Below, in pieces: positions 1-7,909 of a stretch of DNA of 29,830 nucleotides. The stretch covers positions 1 to 29,830 of the forward strand of contig CAJTJV010000035.1 in assembly GCA_910576775.1 (NCBI GenBank), given 5' to 3'. The DNA is from an uncultured Muribaculaceae bacterium. GTDB taxonomy: Bacteria > Bacteroidota > Bacteroidia > Bacteroidales > Muribaculaceae. Each line of letters begins with the position of its first letter. Position 1 is the stretch's first letter. Under the pieces are notes generated by a model. It saw only the letters and a program-made list of their open reading frames with translations, did not search any database and was not told the DNA's origin. A program made the translations under genes and the position numbers.

Positions 1-30
1 CTCCGAGACTCTTTTTTGTTTCCGGTTATG

Positions 31-54
31 CCCCGGCATGAATGCCGGGGTTTT
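31..54 (+). terminator. Rho-independent terminator of the gene upstream of the window
   Basis: Arms 31-38 (CCCCGGCA) and 43-50 (TGCCGGGG) pair perfectly over 8 bp around a four-base loop and are followed by TTTT. It closes a rightward unit that lies before base 1. A second T-run at 11-17 follows the sequence CTCCGAGACTC at 1-11, which may be the right arm of another hairpin whose left arm is outside the window. A near-copy of that 12-mer recurs at 70-81. Confidence 0.75.
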
Positions 55-138
55 CACATTATGACGCCTCTCCGAGGCTCTCACGATACATGCACAAAAA
101 TAACCTAAATGAAAGAGAAATGCGCTATAATATCTTGG

Positions 139-166
139 GAGGCTGCGCCTATTTTGACACAGCCTC
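139..166. repeat. 7-bp inverted repeat reading GAGGCTG...CAGCCTC
   Basis: GAGGCTG at 139-145 pairs with CAGCCTC at 160-166 around a 14-base loop. Read on the minus strand, the outer part begins GAGGCTGTGTCAAAATAGG. From memory, similar GGCTGTGTCAAAA strings occur at ends of some Bacteroidetes insertion sequences. No T-run follows on either strand, so it does not look like a terminator. A decayed mobile-element end is one possibility and chance is another. Confidence 0.35.
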
Positions 167-282
167 ATTAATATTACTGTATTTAGCTGGTTTTGCATTC
201 ATTTTTACAAGCAAGAACGATAACAATAATTGATAATCGCGCGAAATATCCGTACCCATATTCTCACCTTGAAAAAAAATCT

Positions 283-290
283 TACCTTTG
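283..290 (+). promoter_or_regulatory. -7 box (TACCTTTG) of the polA promoter
   Basis: TACCTTTG matches the Bacteroidetes primary sigma factor -7 consensus TAnnTTTG and lies 20 bp before the polA ATG, which would give a leader of roughly 15 nt. No clear TTTG -33 box is visible at the expected 19-21 nt spacing. The call therefore rests on the -7 element and its position. Confidence 0.55.
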
Positions 291-310
291 CAGAGATATA
301 GCTCCACGCC

Positions 311-3010
311 ATGGAAGAAAAAAAGCTCTTTTTACTCGACGCATACGCGCTTATCTACCGCGCCTACTATGCCCTTATGCGCTCGCCGCGCACGACAACG
401 TACGGCCTCAACACATCGGCCATCTTCGGTTTCGTAAACACTCTGGAAGACCTTCTGCGCAAGGAGAATCCGGGCTACATCGCCGTATGCTTCGATCCGG
501 CGCACGGAAAGACGTTCCGACATGACGAATATCCCGAATACAAAGCCGGCCGCGACAAGCAGCCCGAGGACATAACCCTCGCAATTCCCTATATAAAATC
601 TATTCTCGATGCCCTATGCATCCCTGTGATAGAGGTGGAGGGCTACGAGGCCGACGATGTTATCGGCACGCTCTCGCGCATGGCCGCCGAGAGGGGCTTC
701 ACCACATACATGATGACACCCGACAAAGATTACGGCCAACTCGTCAACGACCGAGTGTTCCAATACCGCCCGGCAATCAAAGGTCAGGGCTTCGAGGTGC
801 GCGGCCCCGAGCAGGTGTGCGAGCGCTACGGCATATCGTCGCCTCGTCAGGTTATCGATCTGCTGGCCCTCGAAGGCGACGCATCCGACAATGTTCCCGG
901 TTGTCCCGGCGTCGGCGAGAAGACGGCTGCAAAGCTTATTGCAGAGTACGGAAGCGTGGAGAATCTTCTCGCCTCCACAGGCACACTCAAAGGTGCCTTA
1001 CAGAAGAAAATCGTAGATAATGCAGAGCAGATACGGCTCTCCAAGCACCTTGTCACGATAGTGACTGACGTACCGATAGAGTTCGACGCCGACAAGCTGC
1101 GCCGCTGCGAACCGGACACCGCCCGGCTCGTCGAAATCTTCCGCCAGCTCGAGTTCAAATCATATATCGCAAAATACTCCGGTTCCGGAATTCCGGAACC
1201 GGCTCCTGCTGCACCGGCTCCTGCACAAGCGGGACTTTTTGATGACATTCCAACTCCCGAGCCTGTCGACCTGTCGGTGGAATCGGCGACTCTCGTCAAT
1301 CCTGAAGAAATATCGGCATTCCTCACAGAGGTAATCGGCAGCGGGACAGCCGGAATGGCCGTGCGCAGTGAGGGGGTGGATGCCATGACAGCACGCCTTA
1401 CAGGAATCGCGTTCGCATATATGCCCAAAGACAGCGGAGATTATAAGGCCGCCCTAATCCCTGTCGGTGCAGGCGCTATCTCTCCGACCGATATTGCCGA
1501 GCTTCTCGAACCGGTCTTCACCGAAAAGGAGCTTTGCCTGTGCGCATCCGACATAAAGCGCGACATGCTGATTCTGCGACGCATGGGAATCGTATTCGAC
1601 GGCACCCGCTGGTTCGACACTGCCGTAGCCCATTATCTGTGTTCACCAGAACAGAAGCACGACCTCGCCACTCTTGCTATGACTTATCTCGGAATCCCGG
1701 TTCTTCCAGGCGACATGACACAGGAAGCCACACTCTGCCTGCGGCTGAAACCCATACTCGAAAAAGAAGCCGAGGGAAAAGGCCATCTGGGACTATTGCG
1801 AGAGATAGAGGAACCTATGATAGCCGCACTCGCATCCATGGAATGGGAAGGTGCGCGCATCGACCCGGCGGAACTCCGTAAAATGTCTTCGGAATTCACA
1901 GAACGCCTGCACGGACTTGAGGAAAAAGCTTTCGCCATTGTAGGGCGTCCGTTCAATATAAGCTCACCTTCGCAAGTGGGACAGATTCTTTTCGGCGAGA
2001 TGCAGATCGACCCCAAGGCGCGCAAGACAAAGAGAGGAGCCTGGTCCACCGCTGAAGATGTACTTGAAAAATACGCCAAGGATGTCCCCCTTGTTCAGCT
2101 CATTCTCGATATCCGGGGGCTGAAGAAACTGCTCGCCACATACATCGACGCACTGCCGAAGCTTATAAATCCGCACACCGGGAAAATACATACCACCTAC
2201 AATCAGACCGTCACGGCCACGGGACGCCTGTCGTCGACGAATCCCAACCTCCAGAACATCCCCGTACGCACCTCCGACGGCCGCGAAATCCGCCGTGCAT
2301 TCATCGCCGACCGCGGCGACCTTCTTCTGTCGGCCGACTATTCGCAGATCGAGCTGCGCCTTATGGCGGATCTCAGCGGCGACGAGGCCATGATAGAGGC
2401 CTTCGTGAACGGAGAGGACATCCACCGCAGCACAGCGGCGAAAATCTACCACGAGAATCTCGAGGACGTCACCGACAATCAGCGCCGCAACGCCAAGACA
2501 GCCAATTTCGGCATCATATACGGCATTTCGGCATTCGGTCTGTCGGAGCGTCTCGGTATTCCGCGGTCCGAAGCGAAGGAACTTATAGAAGGCTATCTGC
2601 GTACATATCCGGCTGTCGACGAATACATGAAAAAAGCCGTCGAACTGGCACGTGCCGACGGCTTCGTAAGTACTATCATGGGGCGCCGGCGCTATCTGCC
2701 CGACATCAATTCACGCAGCAATACAGTCCGCAGCTATGCCGAGCGCAATGCCATAAACGCTCCTCTGCAAGGCTCTGCGGCAGACATAATTAAGCTTGCC
2801 ATGGTGCGTATCGACCGTGAAATCAGAGAACGCGGACTGCGCTCACGCATGATACTCCAGGTGCACGACGAACTTATATTCAACGTCAAACCCGACGAAC
2901 TTGACACTATGAAGGAACTGGTGATGCGCCAGATGGAAGGAGCATACAGCGGCCGTGTGCCGATGGAGGTCGCCACCGGTGTGGCAACAAACTGGCTCGA
3001 CGCCCACTGA
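311..3010 (+). CDS. polA: DNA polymerase I, with degenerate 3'-5' exonuclease domain
   Basis: Family A polymerase for Okazaki-fragment processing and gap repair, 899 residues against 928 in E. coli. The 5' nuclease domain (about 1-290) keeps its metal-binding acidic residues, including D10, D62, the EADD cluster at 113-116, D138, D140, D190 and D193, and a helix-hairpin-helix around 194-210. A Pro/Ala-rich linker (about 291-330) carries QAGLF at 306-310, which fits the sliding-clamp binding motif QxxLF (inference). The middle domain (about 331-500) has the exonuclease fold region but lacks recognisable proofreading motifs. The polymerase domain is intact: motif A DYSQIELR at 676-683, O-helix RRNAKTANFGIIYG at 725-738 (K729, F733), and motif C VHDE at 851-854. 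The start follows the -7 box at 283. The gene ends 7 bp from the convergent terminase gene, with no terminator visible between them. Confidence 0.97.
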   Translation: MEEKKLFLLDAYALIYRAYYALMRSPRTTTYGLNTSAIFGFVNTLEDLLRKENPGYIAVCFDPAHGKTFRHDEYPEYKAGRDKQPEDITLAIPYIKSILDALCIPVIEVEGYEADDVIGTLSRMAAERGFTTYMMTPDKDYGQLVNDRVFQYRPAIKGQGFEVRGPEQVCERYGISSPRQVIDLLALEGDASDNVPGCPGVGEKTAAKLIAEYGSVENLLASTGTLKGALQKKIVDNAEQIRLSKHLVTIVTDVPIEFDADKLRRCEPDTARLVEIFRQLEFKSYIAKYSGSGIPEPAPAAPAPAQAGLFDDIPTPEPVDLSVESATLVNPEEISAFLTEVIGSGTAGMAVRSEGVDAMTARLTGIAFAYMPKDSGDYKAALIPVGAGAISPTDIAELLEPVFTEKELCLCASDIKRDMLILRRMGIVFDGTRWFDTAVAHYLCSPEQKHDLATLAMTYLGIPVLPGDMTQEATLCLRLKPILEKEAEGKGHLGLLREIEEPMIAALASMEWEGARIDPAELRKMSSEFTERLHGLEEKAFAIVGRPFNISSPSQVGQILFGEMQIDPKARKTKRGAWSTAEDVLEKYAKDVPLVQLILDIRGLKKLLATYIDALPKLINPHTGKIHTTYNQTVTATGRLSSTNPNLQNIPVRTSDGREIRRAFIADRGDLLLSADYSQIELRLMADLSGDEAMIEAFVNGEDIHRSTAAKIYHENLEDVTDNQRRNAKTANFGIIYGISAFGLSERLGIPRSEAKELIEGYLRTYPAVDEYMKKAVELARADGFVSTIMGRRRYLPDINSRSNTVRSYAERNAINAPLQGSAADIIKLAMVRIDREIRERGLRSRMILQVHDELIFNVKPDELDTMKELVMRQMEGAYSGRVPMEVATGVATNWLDAH

Positions 3011-3017
3011 CAATATT

Positions 3018-4877
3018 TCACCAGCTTTCCGTCTGTCCGTAACCTTCCTTTCCGGGGGCGGCAGGAGTGTACTCCGTCGCTATCACATACAGTGCAATAG
3101 CTCGTGTCATCAGAATATCGTCGTGGTTCGGAGCCTCGGCGCCATAACTGCCGTTGGGGCGTTGCTCGTATGTCGCCATCTCGTCACATGCCATGCTGTC
3201 GTGCTCTATGTATGCTCCCTCGCGCACCGTCGCTATAAGGTTGCCTATCAGCATAGGTTTTGTAGAGGCGTTGGTATGGAAACCGTAGCGACGCGAGGTC
3301 TCGCCGCTCGAACGGTCGAAATAGCGGCGTGTGTATAAATTCGGATAGCGCATGGCAAGACGTGCGAGAATGAATCCGTTGGGATTGTCGGCAGTTCCTC
3401 CATAAGTCTCGGTCTCGAAAGTATTGCTCTCTATCACCAGCAAAGCGTCGTTGTAATAGGCTGCAATTCGTGCCGCCGTATCGGCCAGGATATCGTGATC
3501 GACATGTCCGCGCCATTGCGCCACAAGCTCGGGCTTTTCCTCCTTGTCATCGGGTCGCGTCATCACCGCTATCACAGACCAGTCGGCCGAAGGCGAGCGT
3601 CCTCCGACATCCACCGAAACCACGTAGCTGTGCCTCTTCTGAGGATGCAGCCACAGATTAAGATGCCCGGCGGCATCGAATACGAATTTTCCTGTCGATT
3701 CCGAAATCGCGCCCACCTTTGCGCAAGGCAAGCACGAAGCCCGCAATGCATTTATATGCCGGGGGTCGAAAACTTTGGTTGTGGTGCATTCGAAAGCCTC
3801 TGTATCGTTCGCCGGAAATTCGGCATGGAAACGCCGCACGTCATCGAACTCCAGCCTCCGCTTCCGATGCCAGTAGATTTGCTCAAGACACAATCCGTAA
3901 TGCCACAGCTCTGACTCTTCCTCGTCGAGACTCGATGCGAGAGCTAAAAGCTCGTCGGCAGTGGCGGCATCGGTACGGTACGATTCTATCTCATGCCACG
4001 GGACGAACACCGGAACTTTGTCGCCACGGCTGCCACGGCATCGCAGCCATTCACGGTGAAAGAAATTACCCACTCCATTGGCGGTGGATTCAAGGGCAAT
4101 CAGCGAATTGGCACACAGAGGAACAGTTCCGTAGACCGACTGCGCAACCGCCGAGGGCGAGAACGTCGGAGTGCTCCGCCAATAGGCGACCTCGCTCATA
4201 TGAGCCAGACTGATGTCGATTCCGCGTACCGCGTCGGCATTGTTGGCCGAAACGGTTACAAGGGTGCAGTCGCGTCCGGCTATGCTGCGTATGGCGTCGG
4301 CAGATTCGTATGGTGTCATTCGCGGTTTTTCCGTTCCGCACCACAGCTCTTCGGGATACAGTTTGAGTACCCGTGAGTACATTCCGCGGATGTTCTTGGA
4401 AATGTCGAGTGTATGGGCGCAGACAAGAGCGTTAAGCCCTGTCGACACACATGTCTGTAGCCACGCGATATAAAGCTGCAAAATAGTGGAACATCCCCAT
4501 TGGCGCGCCTTCAGCACTATGATGCGCATAGGATAGCCGGCGGCACGCTGCGATTCAAGAACCTCTATCACATTCCTCTGGCCGCGGTTGGGACGGCAGT
4601 AAGCCGGACGATGACCGTTCTTGGGTTTTATAAATGCGCATGTGGCGCACCAGTACTCAAAATCATAGCGGCAACGCAACCGCCGCCACAGAGCAAGATC
4701 GAAAAGCGCTTTTTCATAATTCGGATCGCACGTCATAATCTCCGGTATAAAAACGTCTGAAGGTCTGGTTACATGCACGCGCCGCCCACAGCAGTCAATT
4801 CCTCTCACCGGATCGTAATTCTCTTTTGCCACACATCGCCTAAGGCCATTCAGCAATATAATTTCTTCTGTCTTCAT
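3018..4877 (-). CDS. Orphan phage-type terminase large subunit (ATPase plus nuclease)
   Basis: Resembles the large subunit (TerL) of tailed-phage DNA packaging motors. I place the start at ATG 4877, giving 619 residues. An in-frame TTG at 4901 would give 627, but it lies inside the -7 box. Counting from ATG: Walker-A-like KARQWGCST at 123-131, with Cys where Lys is usual, as I recall for the KARQxGxST type; Walker B/catalytic Glu region HMSEVAYW at 226-233; ESTANG coupling motif at 263-268. The RNase H-like nuclease has SVDVGG with D423, D432, E483 in VIESNTFE, and an NHDD pair at 586-587, so both catalytic halves look intact. The N-terminal part has CxxC at about 77-80 and a further Cys near 94. 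There is no small terminase, portal, protease or capsid gene around it; the neighbours are polA and an AraC regulator. It may be a domesticated phage remnant or a conserved cellular nuclease/translocase; its role is unknown. Confidence 0.85.
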   Translation of the reverse strand: MKTEEIILLNGLRRCVAKENYDPVRGIDCCGRRVHVTRPSDVFIPEIMTCDPNYEKALFDLALWRRLRCRYDFEYWCATCAFIKPKNGHRPAYCRPNRGQRNVIEVLESQRAAGYPMRIIVLKARQWGCSTILQLYIAWLQTCVSTGLNALVCAHTLDISKNIRGMYSRVLKLYPEELWCGTEKPRMTPYESADAIRSIAGRDCTLVTVSANNADAVRGIDISLAHMSEVAYWRSTPTFSPSAVAQSVYGTVPLCANSLIALESTANGVGNFFHREWLRCRGSRGDKVPVFVPWHEIESYRTDAATADELLALASSLDEEESELWHYGLCLEQIYWHRKRRLEFDDVRRFHAEFPANDTEAFECTTTKVFDPRHINALRASCLPCAKVGAISESTGKFVFDAAGHLNLWLHPQKRHSYVVSVDVGGRSPSADWSVIAVMTRPDDKEEKPELVAQWRGHVDHDILADTAARIAAYYNDALLVIESNTFETETYGGTADNPNGFILARLAMRYPNLYTRRYFDRSSGETSRRYGFHTNASTKPMLIGNLIATVREGAYIEHDSMACDEMATYEQRPNGSYGAEAPNHDDILMTRAIALYVIATEYTPAAPGKEGYGQTESW

Positions 4878-4898
4878 TCTGATTCTGCTTATCGGTGG

Positions 4899-4906
4899 CA
4901 AAAATA
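4899..4906 (-). promoter_or_regulatory. -7 box (TATTTTTG) of the terminase gene promoter
   Basis: On the minus strand the sequence is TATTTTTG, a match to TAnnTTTG, 21 bp upstream of ATG 4877. The alternative TTG start at 4901 overlaps this box, which favours the downstream ATG. A TTTG lies further upstream, but at about 26 bp, longer than the usual 19-21. Confidence 0.55.
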
Positions 4907-5054
4907 TATGCTGCCGGCGCTAAGGCTCCGCGCAAATTACCGGCAAGTTCAAAATCAACATTTCCGAATGCTCTGCAATGTCATTCATTCGCCTTTTATA
5001 ATAAAAAATTGGCACTTATCTCTTGAACAAACCAATATTTCGACATTTTATTAA

Positions 5055-5062
5055 TAAATTTG
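5055..5062 (+). promoter_or_regulatory. -7-like box (TAAATTTG) directly before the AraC-family gene
   Basis: TAAATTTG at 5055-5062 is a perfect TAnnTTTG match, but the ATG at 5067 follows after only four bases. Either the transcript is leaderless or nearly so, or translation begins at a later codon such as Met24 (5136). No -33 TTTG is visible at standard spacing. Confidence 0.45.
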
Positions 5063-5066
5063 TCGC

Positions 5067-6023
5067 ATGATAAAGAATAACAACAACATAATTAAGGATG
5101 GCGATGAAAACTACGAATACGTATCCATTGCCGAAATGAATGCGGTAAAGAGTAGTGCAAGCGAATTCAGTGAAATTGAAGGAAGTTGCTTTTACGCCCA
5201 CCTTACAACGGAAATCAACTGCCTCCTGGGCGGCCATACACTTGATGAACAGCGGTTCAAGGTACACGGCTCTATTTTTCTCCTTCTGACAAAAGGATGC
5301 CTGCATATAGAAATCAACAGCAAACACATCGATATCACAGCTCCGGCAGGAATATCACTGAACTACGGTTCTCTCGTCCAATTATACCCTATTGACGAGA
5401 ATACCGGCGTGGAATGCTACATGCTGATGTATTCACCCGCATTCCTTCGCGACATCAACATATCGTTCAGCGCCATTTCAGGGGAAGCTTTCATTGAGCA
5501 TGACGATCCGGTGATGAAATTCAGCGACAGGGAAGTATCGCAGCTTATGCGCTATTATACGCTGATACACTCTGTGATGAGCGATAATTTCAACACGCAG
5601 CTTAACAGACACATAGTAAGCAGTCTTACAACTGCGGTATTCTATCAGATCACAAATTACCTGTACAAGCGTATTGAAATGAATCGGGCCAACGGTACTG
5701 CGCCGCGCCGCAGCACATATGTAGAGGATTTCCTGCGCCTCGTTCACGTGTACTATATGAAGGAACGCTCCGTAAGTTTCTATGCCTCGCAGCTTTATAT
5801 CTCTCCCAAATACCTTTCGCTACTTGTAAAAGAGGTGACCGGGCGCACAGCGGCAAGATGGATAGATTTCTTCGTGATTATGGAAGCCAAGAACATGCTG
5901 CGCTATTCGGGAAAGAATGTCCAACAGGTGGCATATGCGCTTAATTTTTCCAACCAGTCATCATTTGGAAAATATTTCAAACACCTTACCGGCATGTCAC
6001 CTACCGAATACCAGAAAAGTTAG
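5067..6023 (+). CDS. AraC/XylS-family transcriptional regulator
   Basis: A 318-residue DNA-binding regulator. The C-terminal 100 residues (about 218-318) form the two-helix-turn-helix AraC domain. The first HTH is around VSFYASQLYISPKYLSLLVK (236-255), and the second around VQQVAYALNFSNQSSFGKYF (285-304), followed by the family signature GMSPTEY (309-315). The N-terminal part (about 35-200) is predicted from its beta-rich pattern to be a cupin-like sensing domain, as in many Bacteroidales AraC proteins; the ligand is unknown. The stop codon at 6021-6023 overlaps the opposing stop of the mechanosensitive channel gene (6020-6022). The start could be Met1 (5067) or Met24 (5136), given how close the -7 box is. 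Targets cannot be told from the sequence. Confidence 0.93.
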   Translation: MIKNNNNIIKDGDENYEYVSIAEMNAVKSSASEFSEIEGSCFYAHLTTEINCLLGGHTLDEQRFKVHGSIFLLLTKGCLHIEINSKHIDITAPAGISLNYGSLVQLYPIDENTGVECYMLMYSPAFLRDINISFSAISGEAFIEHDDPVMKFSDREVSQLMRYYTLIHSVMSDNFNTQLNRHIVSSLTTAVFYQITNYLYKRIEMNRANGTAPRRSTYVEDFLRLVHVYYMKERSVSFYASQLYISPKYLSLLVKEVTGRTAARWIDFFVIMEAKNMLRYSGKNVQQVAYALNFSNQSSFGKYFKHLTGMSPTEYQKS

Positions 6024-7531
6024 GACCCGGGAGTCTGTGGTTTAGCTTGTGTAACGGCGGCAGCTCCCATTGGCGACGGCTTAGGAGATCGGCGGCTCGA
6101 CGCAGGGCTGTCGGGAGCTTTCGGATCCTGAAAGAACGGGTATGGAACGCCGTAGCAGTCATCGATATCATAGCCCGGGCTGACATAACCGGAAATAACG
6201 GTGTCGCGCGACGAAGGATTCTCGAACGAATACAGCTGAAAGAAGCGCAGCATCGCGGCAATATGTTCGAAAACGCCGTCCTGTATAGCCTCATAAGCGA
6301 ACCAGCCCGATGTCGACGTGAAACAATATACCTGAAAAGGAATACCGGAAGCCGTCTGCGGGAGTGTCGACACAAAGCAGTCGCTGTCGTGCGAAATATG
6401 GGGATTGGCATCAAGCCACATTTTCATATAAGCTCTGAAAAGCCCGAGATTAGTATCTATCGTTCCGTCGACGAGGCCATCGGGGTTGTCGACATCGGCA
6501 ACCTTGCCCTCGGCTTTCTGCCGTAGCTTGCGGGTGATATAGTCATCCATGAAAGGCACGGCACGGATTGCGTCAAGCATCTCGGGCGTCGCAGGCAGCA
6601 CGCTATCGGCATCGATCATATAGCTTCGACGGATACGCCGGGTGTGGCTTTCCTGCATGGTACGGTAATTTGTAAAACCACTGCTTATAAGGCTATATGG
6701 CGGCAGAGTCGTGGTTGTCTTGTCCCAGTTAAGTACCTTGACGGCCGTAAGCGAAACATCGACAACTGTTCCGTTTGCATTGGTGCCTCCTACCGTAATC
6801 CAGTCGCCAACATGCAGGCTGTCGTTCTCCGACAGCTGCACCCCAGCCACAACGCCAAGAATACTGTCCTTGAAAACAAGCATCAGCACCGCCGCAAAAG
6901 CCCCGAGACCGGCAAGCAGCGAACCGGGCGACTTGTCAAGAAGGATGGCAACAATGATTATTATGGCGATTATCCATACAATGCCTTTTGCAAGTTCGGC
7001 AAGACCGTTGAGAGGAAGCTTGCGTTTGTTGGCACGCAAATTTATATTCTGCCATATGGATCTTATAAGAGTATTGGCGGCAAGCGCTATCACAAACACT
7101 ATATAGATACAGGTAAGGCGTGTGAGCCAGCTCGAAAGGCTGTTATGGTTCGACAGCGTGAACTGTATAAGTATCAGAAAGACAATAGCCGGAATTATTC
7201 GGCAGAGCTTGTGAAAAAAGTTGTGCGACCGCAGAAGCTCATATAGTTTCCCTTTCCAGCGACGGGAGGTTGCCGCAACAATCCAAAGAATTATTTTCTG
7301 AGCCACGAAGCCTACTCCCAGCGACAGCACAAACACCACTGACGCATAGAGAAAAGTGACCAGTGTCTGATTCTTGTCAAGCCCGAAAACTCCGAGCAGC
7401 CAGTCGACTATCGACATAATAAAGTGTGCTATAGCGTATGACGCTCCGACACGGTCGCCGATAAAATGCGTTACATCAATGGGGCTACCGCCCATTTGAT
7501 TCAGTAAATAGATGATTTTCGACAATGGCAT
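6020..7531 (-). CDS. MscS-type mechanosensitive channel, YbdG-like
   Basis: A 503-residue inner-membrane channel protein expected to release solutes on hypo-osmotic shock. Hydrophobic segments lie at about 55-85, 110-126, 138-158 and 183-200, followed by the pore-lining helix at about 203-235 (GSLLAGLGAFAAVLMLVFKD, 202-221). The MscS beta domain follows, with VGDWITVGG (241-249) and GTVVDVSLTAVKVLNWDKT (254-272). The sequence FTNYRTMQESHTRRIRRS (286-303) closely resembles the YbdG/MscM subgroup rather than MscS itself. The C-terminal 200 residues form the cytoplasmic part and end in a Pro/Ala/Ser-rich tail. It overlaps the AraC-family gene tail to tail by 3 bp. No clear -7 box is seen upstream of the ATG. 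Confidence 0.9.
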   Translation of the reverse strand: MPLSKIIYLLNQMGGSPIDVTHFIGDRVGASYAIAHFIMSIVDWLLGVFGLDKNQTLVTFLYASVVFVLSLGVGFVAQKIILWIVAATSRRWKGKLYELLRSHNFFHKLCRIIPAIVFLILIQFTLSNHNSLSSWLTRLTCIYIVFVIALAANTLIRSIWQNINLRANKRKLPLNGLAELAKGIVWIIAIIIIVAILLDKSPGSLLAGLGAFAAVLMLVFKDSILGVVAGVQLSENDSLHVGDWITVGGTNANGTVVDVSLTAVKVLNWDKTTTTLPPYSLISSGFTNYRTMQESHTRRIRRSYMIDADSVLPATPEMLDAIRAVPFMDDYITRKLRQKAEGKVADVDNPDGLVDGTIDTNLGLFRAYMKMWLDANPHISHDSDCFVSTLPQTASGIPFQVYCFTSTSGWFAYEAIQDGVFEHIAAMLRFFQLYSFENPSSRDTVISGYVSPGYDIDDCYGVPYPFFQDPKAPDSPASSRRSPKPSPMGAAAVTQAKPQTPGS

Positions 7532-7673
7532 AACGGATGTTTTATGATGGATTAATATCCATACACATTTCAGTTGCTAATTGTTCAGCTGCCACATCGA
7601 TTTCTTAAAAGTATCCAAATGTCCGGCAATTGTTACATATTCAGCAGTAAATGACGGAGAATTAGGAGCATGT

Positions 7674-7705
7674 GTTGATAATATTCAGATAAATGCGTAA
7701 ATTTG
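7674..7705 (+). promoter_or_regulatory. Promoter of the protease/GLUG operon
   Basis: GTTG at 7674-7677 and TAAATTTG at 7698-7705 are separated by 20 bp, matching Bacteroidetes -33/-7 architecture. Transcription would start near 7710 and leave a leader of about 200 nt before the protease ATG at 7910. No better -7 box lies closer to the gene. Confidence 0.55.
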
Positions 7706-7750
7706 CAAAGAAATCATATTCCCAATCAAAGTAAATTGACACATAAGCCA

Positions 7751-7786
7751 CACAATACATTGTTCTACAAGAACTTATGTATTGTG
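7751..7786. promoter_or_regulatory. 36-bp nested dyad in the protease leader
   Basis: CACAATACAT (7751-7760) and ATGTATTGTG (7777-7786) are perfect 10-bp inverted arms. Inside them GTTC (7762-7765) pairs with GAAC (7771-7774) around a 5-base loop. The dyad is A+T-rich, has no T-run after it, and lies about 40 nt after the predicted transcription start. It could be an operator for a dimeric regulator or an mRNA stem-loop controlling stability or translation. Confidence 0.5.
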
Positions 7787-7909
7787 CACCATTGCGGCTA
7801 CACATCTGCGCATGGATCGGTTTTCCATATCTTGGCCACCGGTTAGTATCAGAAACAAGTCCGCAAAATAGCCAAAATGTTATTATCACAACAAAAATAG
7901 CGTAAAAAT

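Larger units (their letters stand above)
61..310. other. Gene-free stretch upstream of polA
   Basis: No convincing gene is seen here. The stretch holds an imperfect repeat of the first 12 bases of the window (70-81), an inverted repeat at 139-166, and the polA -7 box at 283-290. A 63-codon open frame at 42-233 begins inside the terminator hairpin and resembles no family I know, so it is not called. Confidence 0.6.
7532..7909. other. Regulatory gap between divergent channel and protease genes
   Basis: About 380 bases with no credible gene. It contains a rightward promoter (7674-7705) and a strong dyad (7751-7786) in the predicted protease leader. An 89-codon leftward frame at 7662-7931 overlaps the protease signal peptide and is rejected. 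Confidence 0.6.

Noticed and set aside
42..233. A 63-codon frame upstream of polA
   Set aside because: It starts inside a terminator hairpin, has no -7 box before it and resembles nothing known to me.
3018..4877. Part of an integrated prophage
   Set aside because: No portal, capsid, tail, integrase or attachment repeats are seen; the flanks are polA and ordinary chromosomal genes.
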